Shown here: piece by piece, positions 26,486 to 36,430 of the stretch
How positions within the stretch are numbered: position 1 is the first letter of the stretch
How the letters are laid out: each line of letters opens with the position of its first letter
Notes under the pieces: model-generated
Told to the model about the DNA's origin: nothing
What the model saw: the letters and a program-made list of their open reading frames with translations, nothing else
The model's database searches: none
Origin: Oxalobacteraceae sp. CFBP 13730
GTDB taxonomy: Bacteria > Pseudomonadota > Gammaproteobacteria > Burkholderiales > Burkholderiaceae_D
DNA: 64,000 bases
Direction: 5' to 3'
Assembly: GCA_014841835.1 (NCBI GenBank)
Contig: JACYUQ010000002.1
Span: 930,001 to 994,000, forward strand
Program-made: the position numbers and the translations under genes

Positions 26486-27010
26486 TCAGTCGCTGCAGTT
26501 GCAGAAGCGCTTGCGCGCGCTGGCTTCGCCGGCGCCGTCGAGCCGCTTCCACATCAGGTCACTGTCCAGCCCGAAACAGGATTTTTCCTTGCCCGCATTG
26601 CTGTAGCCATGCCGCTCGAAGAACGCGCTGGCGCCAGCCGGGCTGTGCAGATGCAGTTTGCTGATGCTCCAGGCACGCGCCTGCTCTTCGACCGCCGCCA
26701 GCAGCGCCCGACCCACGCCGCAGCGCAGCGCATCGGGCAGCACGTAGCAAAGCGCCACCTTGCCGGCCGGGGTCAACAGCGTCAACCCGACCAGTTGCCC
26801 TTCGCTCTCGGCGACGACGGCAAAATTGGCGGGCGCAGCAAACCAGGCCGCAACGGTGGCCGGCGTCTTGTTGCCGAGCCAGGCGTCGAGTAATGCCGGC
26901 TGGCCATGGTGGTCGGCACGGCAGCCTTCCTCGATCGAGCGGCGCAGCAGGTTGCAGGCTGGCGCGGCGTCGGCGGGAAGCGCCTTGCGGATTTCAATAC
27001 GCGTGGACAT
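26486..27010 (-). CDS. GNAT-family acetyltransferase
   Basis: A 174-residue GCN5-related N-acetyltransferase. The acetyl-CoA loop region ALCYVLPDALRCGVGRALLAA (about 90-110) resembles motif A, with a late FFERHGYSNAG segment typical of motif B. The tail after about 150 is basic and Cys-containing (RKRFCNCSD) and less usual. Monocistronic; substrate unknown. Confidence 0.84.
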   Translation of the reverse strand: MSTRIEIRKALPADAAPACNLLRRSIEEGCRADHHGQPALLDAWLGNKTPATVAAWFAAPANFAVVAESEGQLVGLTLLTPAGKVALCYVLPDALRCGVGRALLAAVEEQARAWSISKLHLHSPAGASAFFERHGYSNAGKEKSCFGLDSDLMWKRLDGAGEASARKRFCNCSD

Positions 27011-27230
27011 CGATCATCAACATAAATACGGTACAAGGACGTGAGGTGGCGCCAATCGGCGCCCCGGGCATGACACGGGCACGACTATACACCGAAAGCC
27101 AACGACCCTGCTGGCGGCAGGGGCAATCCCATGATCGGCATAACCATATGACGAAACTATTGTTCCGTATGACAGCGGCATCATGGAACATGCACGCTGT
27201 CACTCCAACTTCAAGCAAGCGAGACCCATT

Positions 27231-28250
27231 ATGCGCACTACCCCTCCGAACACGCTGCGCCGCTCGATCCTGGCGCTGGTCCTGGCTGCCGGCGGCGCCG
27301 TGCCGCTGCACGCCAGCGCTGCCGGGCCCGAGCTGCTGAACGTGTCATACGACGTCGCCCGTGAATTGTACAAAGAAATCAACCCGGCGTTCATCGCATC
27401 CTACAAGCAGCAAAGCGGCCAGACGGTCGAAGTCAAGCAGTCGCACGGCGGCTCGAGCAAGCAGGCGCGCGCCGTGGCCGATGGTCTGGGCGCGTCGGTC
27501 GTCACGATGAACCAGGCCAATGACATCGACATGCTGGCCGACCGCGGCCTGGTGGCAAAAGACTGGGCCAAGAAATTCCCGAACAATGCAGCGCCCTACT
27601 ACTCGACCATGGTGTTTCTGGTCCGCAAGGGCAACCCGAAGCAGGTACGCGACTGGCAAGACCTGGCGCGCCCCGGCGTGGCAGTGATCATCCCGAATCC
27701 GAAAACCGCCGGCAACGGCCGCTACACCTATCTGGGCGCATGGGGTTCCGTGATCAAGAAAGGCGGCAACGAAGCCGCCGCGCGCGACCTGGTCTCGAAG
27801 ATCTTCAAGAACGTGCCGATCCTGGACGGCGGCGGCCGCGCCGCGACCACCACCTTCACCCAGCGCCAGATCGGCGACGTGCTCGTGACGTTTGAAAACG
27901 AAGTGAGCATGGTGCGCAAGGAGTTCGGCAACGACTTCGAAGTCGTCTATCCGACCAGCTCGATCCTGGCCGAGTCGCCGGTGGCCGTGGTCGACAAGGT
28001 CGTCGACCGCCAGAAACTGCGTCAGCCAGCAACGGCCTACCTGAACTTCCTGTACAGCCCGGTGGGCCAGGAAATCGGCGCCAAGCACTTCATGCGCGTT
28101 CGCTCGGAAGCCGTCATGAAAAAGTACGCGGCCAACTACAAGCCGATCAGCCTGTTCACCGTCGACGAAGTCTTCGGCGGCTGGCGCGCAGCGCAAAAGC
28201 GCCACTTTGACGATGGCGGCGAGTTCGACAAGATCTACACCGCGAAGTAA
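27231..28250 (+). CDS. sbp: sulfate/thiosulfate-binding periplasmic protein
   Basis: A 339-residue periplasmic sulfate-binding protein of the Sbp/CysP family. It has a signal peptide (about 1-30, ending ASAAGP), then LLNVSYDVARELYKEINPAF, QSHGGSSKQARAV and the anion-binding signature DGGGRAATTTF. Length matches Sbp. A terminator follows immediately and cysTWA genes are absent, so the permease and ATPase must be encoded elsewhere. The 220-bp upstream region could hold a CysB site; none was clear by eye. Confidence 0.94.
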   Translation: MRTTPPNTLRRSILALVLAAGGAVPLHASAAGPELLNVSYDVARELYKEINPAFIASYKQQSGQTVEVKQSHGGSSKQARAVADGLGASVVTMNQANDIDMLADRGLVAKDWAKKFPNNAAPYYSTMVFLVRKGNPKQVRDWQDLARPGVAVIIPNPKTAGNGRYTYLGAWGSVIKKGGNEAAARDLVSKIFKNVPILDGGGRAATTTFTQRQIGDVLVTFENEVSMVRKEFGNDFEVVYPTSSILAESPVAVVDKVVDRQKLRQPATAYLNFLYSPVGQEIGAKHFMRVRSEAVMKKYAANYKPISLFTVDEVFGGWRAAQKRHFDDGGEFDKIYTAK

Positions 28251-28265
28251 TCTGTATCACCTTAC

Positions 28266-28292
28266 AACAGCCCTGCCATGCGCAGGGCTGTT
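28266..28292 (+). terminator. terminator after sbp
   Basis: A perfect 10-bp stem, AACAGCCCTG/CAGGGCTGTT, with a 7-nt loop lies 15 bp after the stop; the T tract is short. Confidence 0.82.
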
Positions 28293-28538
28293 TGCATTCC
28301 AGCACGGCCAGCACGTCAGTCGACATTTCTGTGCGACATGCCCTATTAATAATATGCACCTGCAATGCCCTATTTCGATAGAAAATTGGGTTTAGACAGG
28401 GGAATTTTCTTGTGCACCATAGACATGCGTAGCCGATGAATGCTATCTTGCCTGCCTTCTAGTTGCCCTAGAAACAGATGTTGATCCGCGCCGCCCGGCG
28501 CCCAGCTCCATCAACCTCAACCCAGATTCCAGACAGAC

Positions 28539-29504
28539 ATGATCAAACACCTGTTCGCCACGGCCCTGATGACGTTGTCGGCCGCGGCATTCGCCGTGCC
28601 GTTCGGCTCCCAGTCCGTACTCGTCGTTGAAAACGACACCGGCAAAATCCTCCTTGAAAAAAATGCCGACACCGTCGTCCCGATCGCATCGCTGACCAAG
28701 CTGATGACGGCGATGGTCGTGCTCGACGCCAAGCTCGACATGAACGAGCAGATCGAGATCGACCGCGACGACGTCGACCGCGTCAAGTTCAGCAGCTCGC
28801 GTGTGCCGGTCGGCGCCAGCATCTCGCGCAGCGACGTGTTGCACCTGGCGCTGATGTCCTCGGACAACCGCGCTGCCGCCGCGCTGGCCCGCACCTACCC
28901 GGGCGGTAACGAAGCCTTCAAGGCGGCCGTGCGCCGCAAGATCCGCGCGCTGGGCATGACCCAGACCACGATCGAAGAGCCGACCGGCCTGTCGCCGCAC
29001 AACCGCTCCACCGCAGGCGACCTGGTCAAGATGGCCGTTGCCTCGGTCCGGTACCCGGATATCGTGCGCATGACCACCGAGACCAAGGAAATGATCGACA
29101 TCAACGGCCGCGGCGTTGAGTACCACAACACCAACCGCCTCGTCGGCGCCAAGGGCTGGGACATCGGCCTGTCGAAAACCGGCTACACGAACGAAGCCGG
29201 CCGCTGCCTGATCATGAACATCACGGCAGCCGGCAAGAAGGCAACGCTGGTGCTGCTCAACGCCGGCGCCTCGTCGGCCCGCGTGCTCGATGCACTGAAT
29301 ATCCGCCGCTTCATGACCGGCGATGCGGCGCCCGTTGCCCGTGTTGCGAGCGCCGCGCGCGCTGCCAGCGGCGGCCCGCGCATCAAGGCCAGCGCCGGCA
29401 GTGTGAAAGCGAAAGCCCGCACGAAGATCGTCAAGTCGAAGGTCCAGGCGACCAAGAACCGCAAGGTCGCCAAGGTCAAGACGACGCGCAAGCGCCGCGA
29501 CTGA
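28539..29504 (+). CDS. pbpG: D-alanyl-D-alanine endopeptidase (PBP7-like)
   Basis: A 321-residue S11 serine peptidase that cleaves peptidoglycan cross-links in the periplasm. A signal peptide (1-19) precedes the three penicillin-binding motifs: S51-L-T-K54, S108-D-N110 and K213-T-G215. The ETF-like loop region ends near 250. The last 60 residues (about 262-321) are very Lys/Arg/Ala-rich and absent from the enteric enzyme. This basic tail resembles histone-like or wall-binding extensions and may hold the enzyme to an anionic polymer. Confidence 0.91.
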   Translation: MIKHLFATALMTLSAAAFAVPFGSQSVLVVENDTGKILLEKNADTVVPIASLTKLMTAMVVLDAKLDMNEQIEIDRDDVDRVKFSSSRVPVGASISRSDVLHLALMSSDNRAAAALARTYPGGNEAFKAAVRRKIRALGMTQTTIEEPTGLSPHNRSTAGDLVKMAVASVRYPDIVRMTTETKEMIDINGRGVEYHNTNRLVGAKGWDIGLSKTGYTNEAGRCLIMNITAAGKKATLVLLNAGASSARVLDALNIRRFMTGDAAPVARVASAARAASGGPRIKASAGSVKAKARTKIVKSKVQATKNRKVAKVKTTRKRRD

Positions 29505-29529
29505 GTAACAAGGCCCCTTTTTCTTGCGC

Positions 29530-30057
29530 TCACGGTTTGACGAGCGACAGCATGTGGGCGTCCACCCAATGCCGCCCCAGCCTGATCCGCTTGCGCGCGA
29601 TGCCTTCGTCGAATGCCCCGGCCTTGCGGGCGGCGTTCAGACTGGCGTCGTTACCGACGGCGACAACGATTTCGAGACGCTGCACGGCAAGTTCCGTCCA
29701 CGCGTAACTGGCGAGCGCGCGGATCGCTGCCGACGCGGCGCCCTTGCGCTGCCACGACTGGCGCACCCAGTAACCCAGGTTGCAAAATCCATGCACCGGG
29801 TTGATCTGGTTCAGGCCGCAACCGCCGACGAACACACCGGAATGACGGTCGACGATGGCGAATTCGAAGCAGGTCGCATCGGCCCATCCGTTCTCGCAGG
29901 AGGCGATCCAGGCCAGCGCGTCGCCGGTTGAAAACTGCGCCGTCGCCCACGGCATCCATGGCGCCAGAGTCGGCGTCGATTCCAGGATGGCGGCGACCAG
30001 CGCCGGCGCATCGGCCGGGACGTAGGGGCGCAGCACAAAGTGGGTGGAGAACAGCAT
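29530..30057 (-). CDS. RimJ/RimL-type GNAT acetyltransferase
   Basis: A 175-residue N-acetyltransferase of the RimJ/RimL branch (Acetyltransf_3). It starts MLFSTHFVLRPYVPADAPAL and has GYWVRQSWQRKGAASAAIRAL (about 105-125), the acetyl-CoA loop, then VAVGNDASLNAARKAGAFDEG. Substrate may be a ribosomal protein N-terminus, an antibiotic or a small amine; not predictable. It converges with the pbpG gene (25 bp apart). Confidence 0.87.
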   Translation of the reverse strand: MLFSTHFVLRPYVPADAPALVAAILESTPTLAPWMPWATAQFSTGDALAWIASCENGWADATCFEFAIVDRHSGVFVGGCGLNQINPVHGFCNLGYWVRQSWQRKGAASAAIRALASYAWTELAVQRLEIVVAVGNDASLNAARKAGAFDEGIARKRIRLGRHWVDAHMLSLVKP

Positions 30058-30117
30058 GGGACGCCCTCGTTCATTGCACAGCCGACGCGCAGCGCAGGCC
30101 TGCCGGCCCGGCACGTC

Positions 30118-30780
30118 TTACCGGCTTGCGGCTGCCTTCGTTACCAGCGCATCCATGACCTGGCCGGTGGCCATCATCACCTCGCCGGCATCGTGGATCC
30201 TGTTCGCATCCTGCACCTGCGCTGGCGACACCACATAGGTGCCATCGATGATGACCGTCGGCGTGCCAGCGACCTGGTAGGCCTCGGCGACCTGGCTCAG
30301 ACGTTTGAGCCTGTTCTGGACGCCGAACGAGTTCCACGTGTCGGCGAACGCCGCCTTGTCGAGTCCGTTCTCACCGGCCCACGCGATGATGTCGGCATCC
30401 TTCATCAGGCGCTTGCGCTCGACGTGCACGGCATCGAAGACGCGCCCGTGATACGCATCGAGCTTGCCCATCGCCTCGAGTGTCAGGAACAGATGCGCTT
30501 CCGGGTCGGCCGGCCCCTGGAACGGCAGCGGCATGCGGCGCAGCGCGATCCGGTCGCCCTGCTGCTTCGCCCAGTTCTTCAGCGTCGGCTCGAAGGCATT
30601 GCAGGCACCGCAGTGATACGCGAAGAATTCGATGACCTCGATCTTCTTGCCCACGGTCTGGGTTGGCTGCGGCGCAGCCAGCGTCGTGAAGTCAGCGCCG
30701 TCGCGCGGCGCGGTTGGCGAGGCGTTGGCAAGGCCGGCCACCAGGGCGGCGGCAATGAGGGCAAGTCGCAGGGCGCGCAT
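30118..30780 (-). CDS. dsbA: thiol:disulfide interchange protein DsbA
   Basis: A 220-residue periplasmic disulfide oxidase. It has a signal peptide (1-20), a thioredoxin-like core with an inserted helical domain, active site C57-G-A-C60 (FFAYHCGAC) and the cis-Pro loop VAGTPTVII. The CGAC pair differs from the E. coli CPHC, which usually changes oxidising strength. It would be reoxidised by DsbB, not encoded here. Possibly transcribed with the downstream acetyltransferase, 60 bp away. Confidence 0.92.
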   Translation of the reverse strand: MRALRLALIAAALVAGLANASPTAPRDGADFTTLAAPQPTQTVGKKIEVIEFFAYHCGACNAFEPTLKNWAKQQGDRIALRRMPLPFQGPADPEAHLFLTLEAMGKLDAYHGRVFDAVHVERKRLMKDADIIAWAGENGLDKAAFADTWNSFGVQNRLKRLSQVAEAYQVAGTPTVIIDGTYVVSPAQVQDANRIHDAGEVMMATGQVMDALVTKAAASR

Positions 30781-30870
30781 ATCGATCCTTTTCAGTATGG
30801 TGCAAACATTCTAGCCGACGGCGGCGCCATCAAAGGCGCGCATTTCCACGGCGCCCGGCGTGTGGGTGCC

Positions 30871-32796
30871 TTACGCCACGAGGTCGCGCAAGCCGCTGGT
30901 ACGGTGCGTGCGGCTGGCAATCGCTGCCTGCAGCACGTCGCCGCCCGGCGTCACCAGCGTGAACACCTCGCTGGCGCGCGTGATGCCGGTGTAGACCAGC
31001 TCGCGCGTGAGCACCGCGTTACGCTCGCGCGGCAGCGCCAGCACCGTGTGACGAAACTCCGAGCCCTGCGATTTATGCACGGTCATCGCGAACGCTGTCT
31101 CGACATTGCGCAGGCGCGTGGCCAGCACGCTGCGCACGGCGTCGCCTTCGAGGAAGTAGACGCGCAGCGCACCGGCACGCGCCGGATCGGGCAGCGTGAC
31201 GCCGATATCGCCGTTGAAGACGCGCGTCGAATAGTCGTTGCGCGTGACCATGACTGGCCGGCCGACATACCACTCGGCGCCATGACGCAGCAAGTGACTC
31301 GCCGCGAGCCGCTTTTCGATGGCCTCGTTCAGGCCCGTCACGCCCCACTCGCCATCGCGCACTGCGCACAGGATGCGGAAGGTCTCGAAACTGAGCAGTA
31401 TCTGGCGCACCCAGTCTTCATGCTCGCCACTGGCGCCGTCGCGCAGCAGCTGAAGGTACGGTGCATACCCGGCATGCGCCAGCTGCAGGAGCTGCGCCGG
31501 CTGCGCATGTTCGAGCCAGCGCACGCTGTCGTCCCCGGCGCGCAGCACGCTTTCGGCGCGCGCGGTGTCGCCACCATTGACCGCCAGCGCCAGTTGGCCA
31601 ATCGGCCCGCCGAAGCGGCGGCTGTAGCGCAGCATCACGGTTTGCTGTGCCAGCGCGCCGCCATCGCCGCGGTAGATGTCCGGGATGATTTCGCCGCTCG
31701 CAGCCTCGATGTACGCAATCGTCACCGCGCTGTAATGGCCTTCGTGCGCGGCATGGCACAGGTCACCCAGCACCGCGCCCGCCTCCACCGACGCCAGCTG
31801 GTCCTTGTCTCCCAGCAGGATCAGCGTCGCGCCAGCGGGCAGTGCATCGAGCAGGCTCGCCATCATCTCCAGGTGCACCATCGATGCCTCGTCGACGATC
31901 AGCACGTCAACGTCGAGCGGATTGCCGCGGTGGTGCGCGAACGCGCGTGTGTCGGGGCGCGCCCCGAGCAGGCTGTGGAGCGTGCGCGCCGCGCCCATGC
32001 GCGCTGTCAGTTCGCGCAGCGGCAGCTCGCTGCCGACGCGATCTGCCAGTTCATTCAATGCCTTGTCGATGGACTGCTTCAGGCGCGCCGCCGCCTTGCC
32101 CGTCGGTGCCGCCAGCGCCACGCGCTGGCGCCCTGCTTCCGGCGCCGTCGCGAACAACAGCGCCAGCAGGCGCGCCACCGTGTAGGTCTTGCCGGTGCCA
32201 GGGCCGCCCGTGATGATCGCCACCGAACTGCGCAGCGCCACGGCGCAGGCGAGCTTTTGCCAGTCCGGCCCCTGCGCGCCAGGCTGCGCCGCGAACAGCT
32301 TGTCGAGCCAGCTGCGCACGAGCGGTGTGTCCACCGGATGCGTGGCCGCCGCGCGCTCGCGCACGGCCTGCGCGACCAGCGTCTCGTCGCGCCAGTAACG
32401 CCGCAGGTACAGGCGCTGGCCGTCGAGCACCAGCGGCTGGTCGAGATCGAATTCGCCGCGGATCCAGACCTGCTGGCAGTGCGCCAGCAGCTTGCTCCAG
32501 CCGGCCACGCCACGGGGCAGCGGCGCGGCCGCCTGCGCCAGCTGGCGCCATGTGTCGTCGCTCCAGCCCAGCAGCAGCGCCGGCCCGGCGGCCAGGTCGT
32601 CCAGCTGCAGGCAGCTGTGGCCATGGCCTTCGAGCTCGGACAGCACCGCCGCCGCCAGGATCAGCGCCGGTGGCGCGTCGCCCAGTTGGGAAATGAAGCG
32701 CGCGAACGCGCCCGACAGACGACGCAGCTCGCCCGCTTCGGTCAGCGCACCGATCTCGCGCCACAGACCGTCGATATCGGCATCAAGCTTCGCCAT
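30871..32796 (-). CDS. recD: RecBCD subunit alpha, helicase RecD
   Basis: A 641-residue SF1B 5'-3' helicase, the fast motor of RecBCD. It has a Walker A motif (GGPGTGKTYTVARLLAL, about 197-213), Walker B-type DEASMVHLEM, and C-terminal motifs AMTVHKSQGSEF and YTGITRA. Third gene of recC-recB-recD. The ATG at 32796 overlaps the recB 3' end and has AAGGA in good position; ATGs at 32802 and 32829 are alternatives. Somewhat longer than the 608-residue E. coli protein. Confidence 0.95.
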   Translation of the reverse strand: MAKLDADIDGLWREIGALTEAGELRRLSGAFARFISQLGDAPPALILAAAVLSELEGHGHSCLQLDDLAAGPALLLGWSDDTWRQLAQAAAPLPRGVAGWSKLLAHCQQVWIRGEFDLDQPLVLDGQRLYLRRYWRDETLVAQAVRERAAATHPVDTPLVRSWLDKLFAAQPGAQGPDWQKLACAVALRSSVAIITGGPGTGKTYTVARLLALLFATAPEAGRQRVALAAPTGKAAARLKQSIDKALNELADRVGSELPLRELTARMGAARTLHSLLGARPDTRAFAHHRGNPLDVDVLIVDEASMVHLEMMASLLDALPAGATLILLGDKDQLASVEAGAVLGDLCHAAHEGHYSAVTIAYIEAASGEIIPDIYRGDGGALAQQTVMLRYSRRFGGPIGQLALAVNGGDTARAESVLRAGDDSVRWLEHAQPAQLLQLAHAGYAPYLQLLRDGASGEHEDWVRQILLSFETFRILCAVRDGEWGVTGLNEAIEKRLAASHLLRHGAEWYVGRPVMVTRNDYSTRVFNGDIGVTLPDPARAGALRVYFLEGDAVRSVLATRLRNVETAFAMTVHKSQGSEFRHTVLALPRERNAVLTRELVYTGITRASEVFTLVTPGGDVLQAAIASRTHRTSGLRDLVA

Positions 32797-35700
32797 GTGC
32801 ATCCTTGTCAAGCAAGCGTTCCAGTCCATCCAGCAGCGCGAGGTCGGGCGCCAGCACCCAGCAGCCGCGCGTGACGGGGTTGGCGACCCCGCGCAGGAAC
32901 ATGAAGACGGCGCCGCCCAGTTGGTATTCGGGCTCGTAGGCGTCGCGCAGGCGCGCGCGCAGAAGCCGGTGCAGGGCGAGCAAGTAAATGCTGCCCTGGA
33001 TCTCGTAGCGGTGCTCGGCCATCCCGGCAGTCATCGCGGCCTGGCTGTACGACGCGTCGCCCGGCCCCAGCGCATTGGACTTGTAGTCCAGCACCCAGTA
33101 GCGGCCTTCGTGCTCGAACACCAGATCGGCAAAGCCCTTGAGCATGCCGTGCAGGACGCGCTCGGGCAGCACGGGCCGTTCGAGCCCGCCCAGCAGATGC
33201 GCGCGGCACAGCGCGTCCAGGCGCTGCAGGTCGAGGTGCTCGCTCGGGAACCAGAACTCCATCTCGGGCAGCACGCCGTGCAGGTCGCGCAGGCGCGCAT
33301 TCAGTGGCGGCAACGGCGTATCGACGATCTCGCGCAGCCACGCCAGCGCATCGGCCAGGCGGTGGCCCCAGCCCGCACGCTCGATATGCTGCACCAGGCG
33401 CGCCTCGCAGTTCGGGTCGTCCAGACAGGCAAAACCTTCGCGCGCCAGCCATTCGAGCCGCTCATGCATGAAGTTGCCCGGCACCGAGCCGCGCGGGAAG
33501 CGGTGCCATGGCGCGTCCTCGATGCGGGGCGGCGTGGCTGCCTGGGGCACGTCCTCCATCAGCGTCTGGTCCTGCGCGCGCATCGGCGTGGGCGGCGCGA
33601 TCGCATGGCGCGTGAGCGACGTGAACGAGCCGACCGACCAGTCGCGCTCGAATTCGGCGCGGTAGCGCGGCGCATCGAGCAGGTCGGGGCGAATGTCCTG
33701 GCGCGACAGCATCGTTACCGCGTCCGGCTCGGCCAACGCGTGCAGCGAGATGCCCTCGGTGCTGCCCGCCACGACATCGAAACGCGCGCGCAGCGCCTCG
33801 GCGGTTATTCGCTCGCCGCCTGCCAGCAGATAGCCAAGGGCCGACTCGTGCAGCTTGTTCTCGCCCTTGCGCGTGCCGGAGACTGCTGCTGCGCCGAGCC
33901 ACAGGAAGTGGCGCGCACGCGTGAGCGCGACGTACAACAGGCGCAGGTCTTCTTCGATACGCGCGCGGTCGACCGCCGCCAGCGCGTCATCGCTCAAGGC
34001 CAGGTCGAGGTGGCGCGTGCCGGCATCGTCCACGTACTCGAAGAACGCGCGGTTGCGGCGGTTGGTCGCGCGCGCCTTGACGGCGAACGGCAGGTACACC
34101 AGCGGGTATTCCAGGCCTTTCGACTTGTGGACCGTGACGACCTTGACCAGTTCGGCGTCGCTCTCCAGGCGCAGCACGCGCTCGTCGCCGCTCGATCCCA
34201 GTCCGTCGATCTGTTCGGCGAACCAGCGGATCAGAGCCTGTTCACCTTCGAGCTGGCTGCTGGCTTCCTGCAGCAGTTCGGCCAGGTGCAGCAGATTGGT
34301 CAGGCGCCGCTCGCCGCCAGGTTCTCGCAAGAGGCGCGCCGGCAGTCCGAGTTCGTGGATGAAGCGGCGCAGCATCGCCAGCACCCCCTGGCGCTGCCAG
34401 CTGCCGTGCAGGGCCTTCAGTTGCTCGACGCGCGCCTCCCAGACCATCTCGTCGTGCGAGAACTGCGCCAGTTCGGCGAGCCCCAGACCGGCGGTGGCGG
34501 TGGCAAACGCCGCCCGCGCGAGCGCGCCATCGAGCGGATTGGCCACCGCGTACAGCCAGCGCAGCACGTCGGCCGCCTCATCGCTTTCGACGACCGAGTC
34601 CTTGTCGGACAAGTAGACGCTGGCCACCTTGCGCCGCATCAGCGCACGCCGGATGGCGCCGGCTTCGCGCCGGTCGCGCACGAGGATCGCGATATCGGCC
34701 GGCATCAGGCGCGTGAATCCATCGGTCGCCCCAGTGTCGTCGTCGAAGCCCACGCGCGCATCGTTGAGCAGACCGACAATGTGTTCGGCGCAGTGATGGG
34801 CAAACACATCGCGGTAGTCGTCGGCCTTCAGGTCGTCGCGGTCCACGATATTGACGGACAGCGCGCCAGTAGCGTCACCCAGGCCCACCAGGTGGCGGCG
34901 GTGACCCTGCGCCTTGACCGCGTCGAACGGCAGCGGGTTGTCCTCGCCGCGCCGGAAGCGGAACGCGGCGCCCGGATGCGCGCCCTCGGCATGCAGGAAC
35001 AGGCCGTTGACGGCGCTCACTAGCGGCGCGGTCGAGCGGTAATTGGTGTCGAGCTGGTAGTGACGGCCAGCGGTGGCGCGTCGCGCCGCCAGGTAGCTGT
35101 GGATGTCGGCACCGCGAAAGCCGTAGATCGACTGCTTCGGATCGCCAATCAAGAACAGGCCCTGCTCCGCGTCGTTCGCCTCGACCCGGTACAGCAGGTC
35201 GAAGATGCGGTACTGGTCGGGCGACGTGTCCTGGAATTCATCGACCAGCGCCACCGGATACTGGCCCACGATGCGCGCGCGCAGCGCCGCGCCGTTCTCG
35301 CCTTCGAGCGCGACCTTCAGGCGTTCGAGCATGTCGGCAAAGCCGAACTGGCGGTTGCGCCGTTTGAGTTCCTGCATGCGCGCGCCGATATGGCCGGCGG
35401 CGTGGCGCAGCAGCGCGTGGGCGATCGGGTCCAGCGCGGCCAGGCTGGCCTGCAGCGCGGCGGTGGCGTCGAAACAGTCCGGCACCTCGGTCGAAAAGTC
35501 TTTGCTGAACGCGTCGGCGATGCCGTCCGGCGTCAGGCGGCGCCACGCCGTGTCGGTCAGGTCCGGCATGTGGCGCGCCGGATCGGTGGCCCACGCGCGC
35601 AGCGCCTCGAACCATTTGACGAGCGAATCGGCGCGCATTTTGTTGCCGTTGAAGCACTTGGGCTGGCGCTCGCGATGCCCGGCGATCCAGCGCTCCATTG

Positions 35701-36430
35701 CGTGGGCGCGCTCGAACCAGCCATCCTTCAGGCGCATCAGCTCTTCGCGCTGCGCCTTGGCCAGCCGCGCCACCAGCTGCTTCAGTGGTTCGGTCGCGAG
35801 CGCGCCGAGCAAGGCGTCGCGCCGCACCAGCTCGCGCACGCTCGTCTTGAGCGCCTCGACATCGCGCCAGCTGTCCATCACGACCGCCAGCGACTCGGCG
35901 CCCAGCGGATAGACCTGCTGGCGCCAGTAATCGTGCGCAGCGTCCTCGAACAGTTCACGCTCGTCGCTGACCAGTTCTTCGTCGAACAGGCTGCCGCTGT
36001 CGAACGCGTGCTCGCGCAGCATGCGCTGGCACCAGGCGTCGATCGTGAAGATCGCCGCTTCGTCCATCGTCTCGGCGGCCATGAACAGGCGGTGCCCGGC
36101 GATCTGGCGCTCGCTGCCTGCCGTGTAGCTGGCAGCCAGCTCCTGCAAATAAGGATCGACAATGTCGAGCTCTCCGCGGAAGTAGTTTGCAGCCTGCACC
36201 AGCCGCTCGCGCACGCGGTTGGCCAGTTCGCGCGTGGCGGCGCGGGTGAAGGTCATCACCAGGATCTCGGACGGCAGCAGCGGCCGCACGAACGCATCCT
36301 GCCCGCCGTGCCCCAGCACCAGGCGCACATACAGCGCCGCGATGGTCCAGGTCTTGCCGGTGCCGGCCGATGCTTCGATCAGGCGGGAGCCGTGCAGCGG
36401 GAAATCCACCGGTTCAAGTTTGGTGCTCAT
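32783..36430 (-). CDS. recB: RecBCD subunit beta, helicase-nuclease RecB
   Basis: A 1215-residue enzyme joining a UvrD-like 3'-5' helicase (about 1-870) to a C-terminal RecB nuclease (about 900-1200). Walker A is EASAGTGKT (19-27); helicase motifs include LVDEFQDTSPDQYRIFD and VVTVHKSKGLEYPLVYLP. The nuclease has GFADLVF and VLDYKSN (about 1095-1118), supplying catalytic Asp and Lys. It repairs double-strand breaks and degrades foreign linear DNA. It overlaps recC (ATGA) and recD, so the subunits are made together. Confidence 0.97.
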   Translation of the reverse strand: MSTKLEPVDFPLHGSRLIEASAGTGKTWTIAALYVRLVLGHGGQDAFVRPLLPSEILVMTFTRAATRELANRVRERLVQAANYFRGELDIVDPYLQELAASYTAGSERQIAGHRLFMAAETMDEAAIFTIDAWCQRMLREHAFDSGSLFDEELVSDERELFEDAAHDYWRQQVYPLGAESLAVVMDSWRDVEALKTSVRELVRRDALLGALATEPLKQLVARLAKAQREELMRLKDGWFERAHAMERWIAGHRERQPKCFNGNKMRADSLVKWFEALRAWATDPARHMPDLTDTAWRRLTPDGIADAFSKDFSTEVPDCFDATAALQASLAALDPIAHALLRHAAGHIGARMQELKRRNRQFGFADMLERLKVALEGENGAALRARIVGQYPVALVDEFQDTSPDQYRIFDLLYRVEANDAEQGLFLIGDPKQSIYGFRGADIHSYLAARRATAGRHYQLDTNYRSTAPLVSAVNGLFLHAEGAHPGAAFRFRRGEDNPLPFDAVKAQGHRRHLVGLGDATGALSVNIVDRDDLKADDYRDVFAHHCAEHIVGLLNDARVGFDDDTGATDGFTRLMPADIAILVRDRREAGAIRRALMRRKVASVYLSDKDSVVESDEAADVLRWLYAVANPLDGALARAAFATATAGLGLAELAQFSHDEMVWEARVEQLKALHGSWQRQGVLAMLRRFIHELGLPARLLREPGGERRLTNLLHLAELLQEASSQLEGEQALIRWFAEQIDGLGSSGDERVLRLESDAELVKVVTVHKSKGLEYPLVYLPFAVKARATNRRNRAFFEYVDDAGTRHLDLALSDDALAAVDRARIEEDLRLLYVALTRARHFLWLGAAAVSGTRKGENKLHESALGYLLAGGERITAEALRARFDVVAGSTEGISLHALAEPDAVTMLSRQDIRPDLLDAPRYRAEFERDWSVGSFTSLTRHAIAPPTPMRAQDQTLMEDVPQAATPPRIEDAPWHRFPRGSVPGNFMHERLEWLAREGFACLDDPNCEARLVQHIERAGWGHRLADALAWLREIVDTPLPPLNARLRDLHGVLPEMEFWFPSEHLDLQRLDALCRAHLLGGLERPVLPERVLHGMLKGFADLVFEHEGRYWVLDYKSNALGPGDASYSQAAMTAGMAEHRYEIQGSIYLLALHRLLRARLRDAYEPEYQLGGAVFMFLRGVANPVTRGCWVLAPDLALLDGLERLLDKDAHGEA

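Noticed and set aside
30040..32874. A 944-codon plus-strand frame across dsbA and recD
   Set aside because: Antisense shadow of two well-recognised genes, with no protein-family character.
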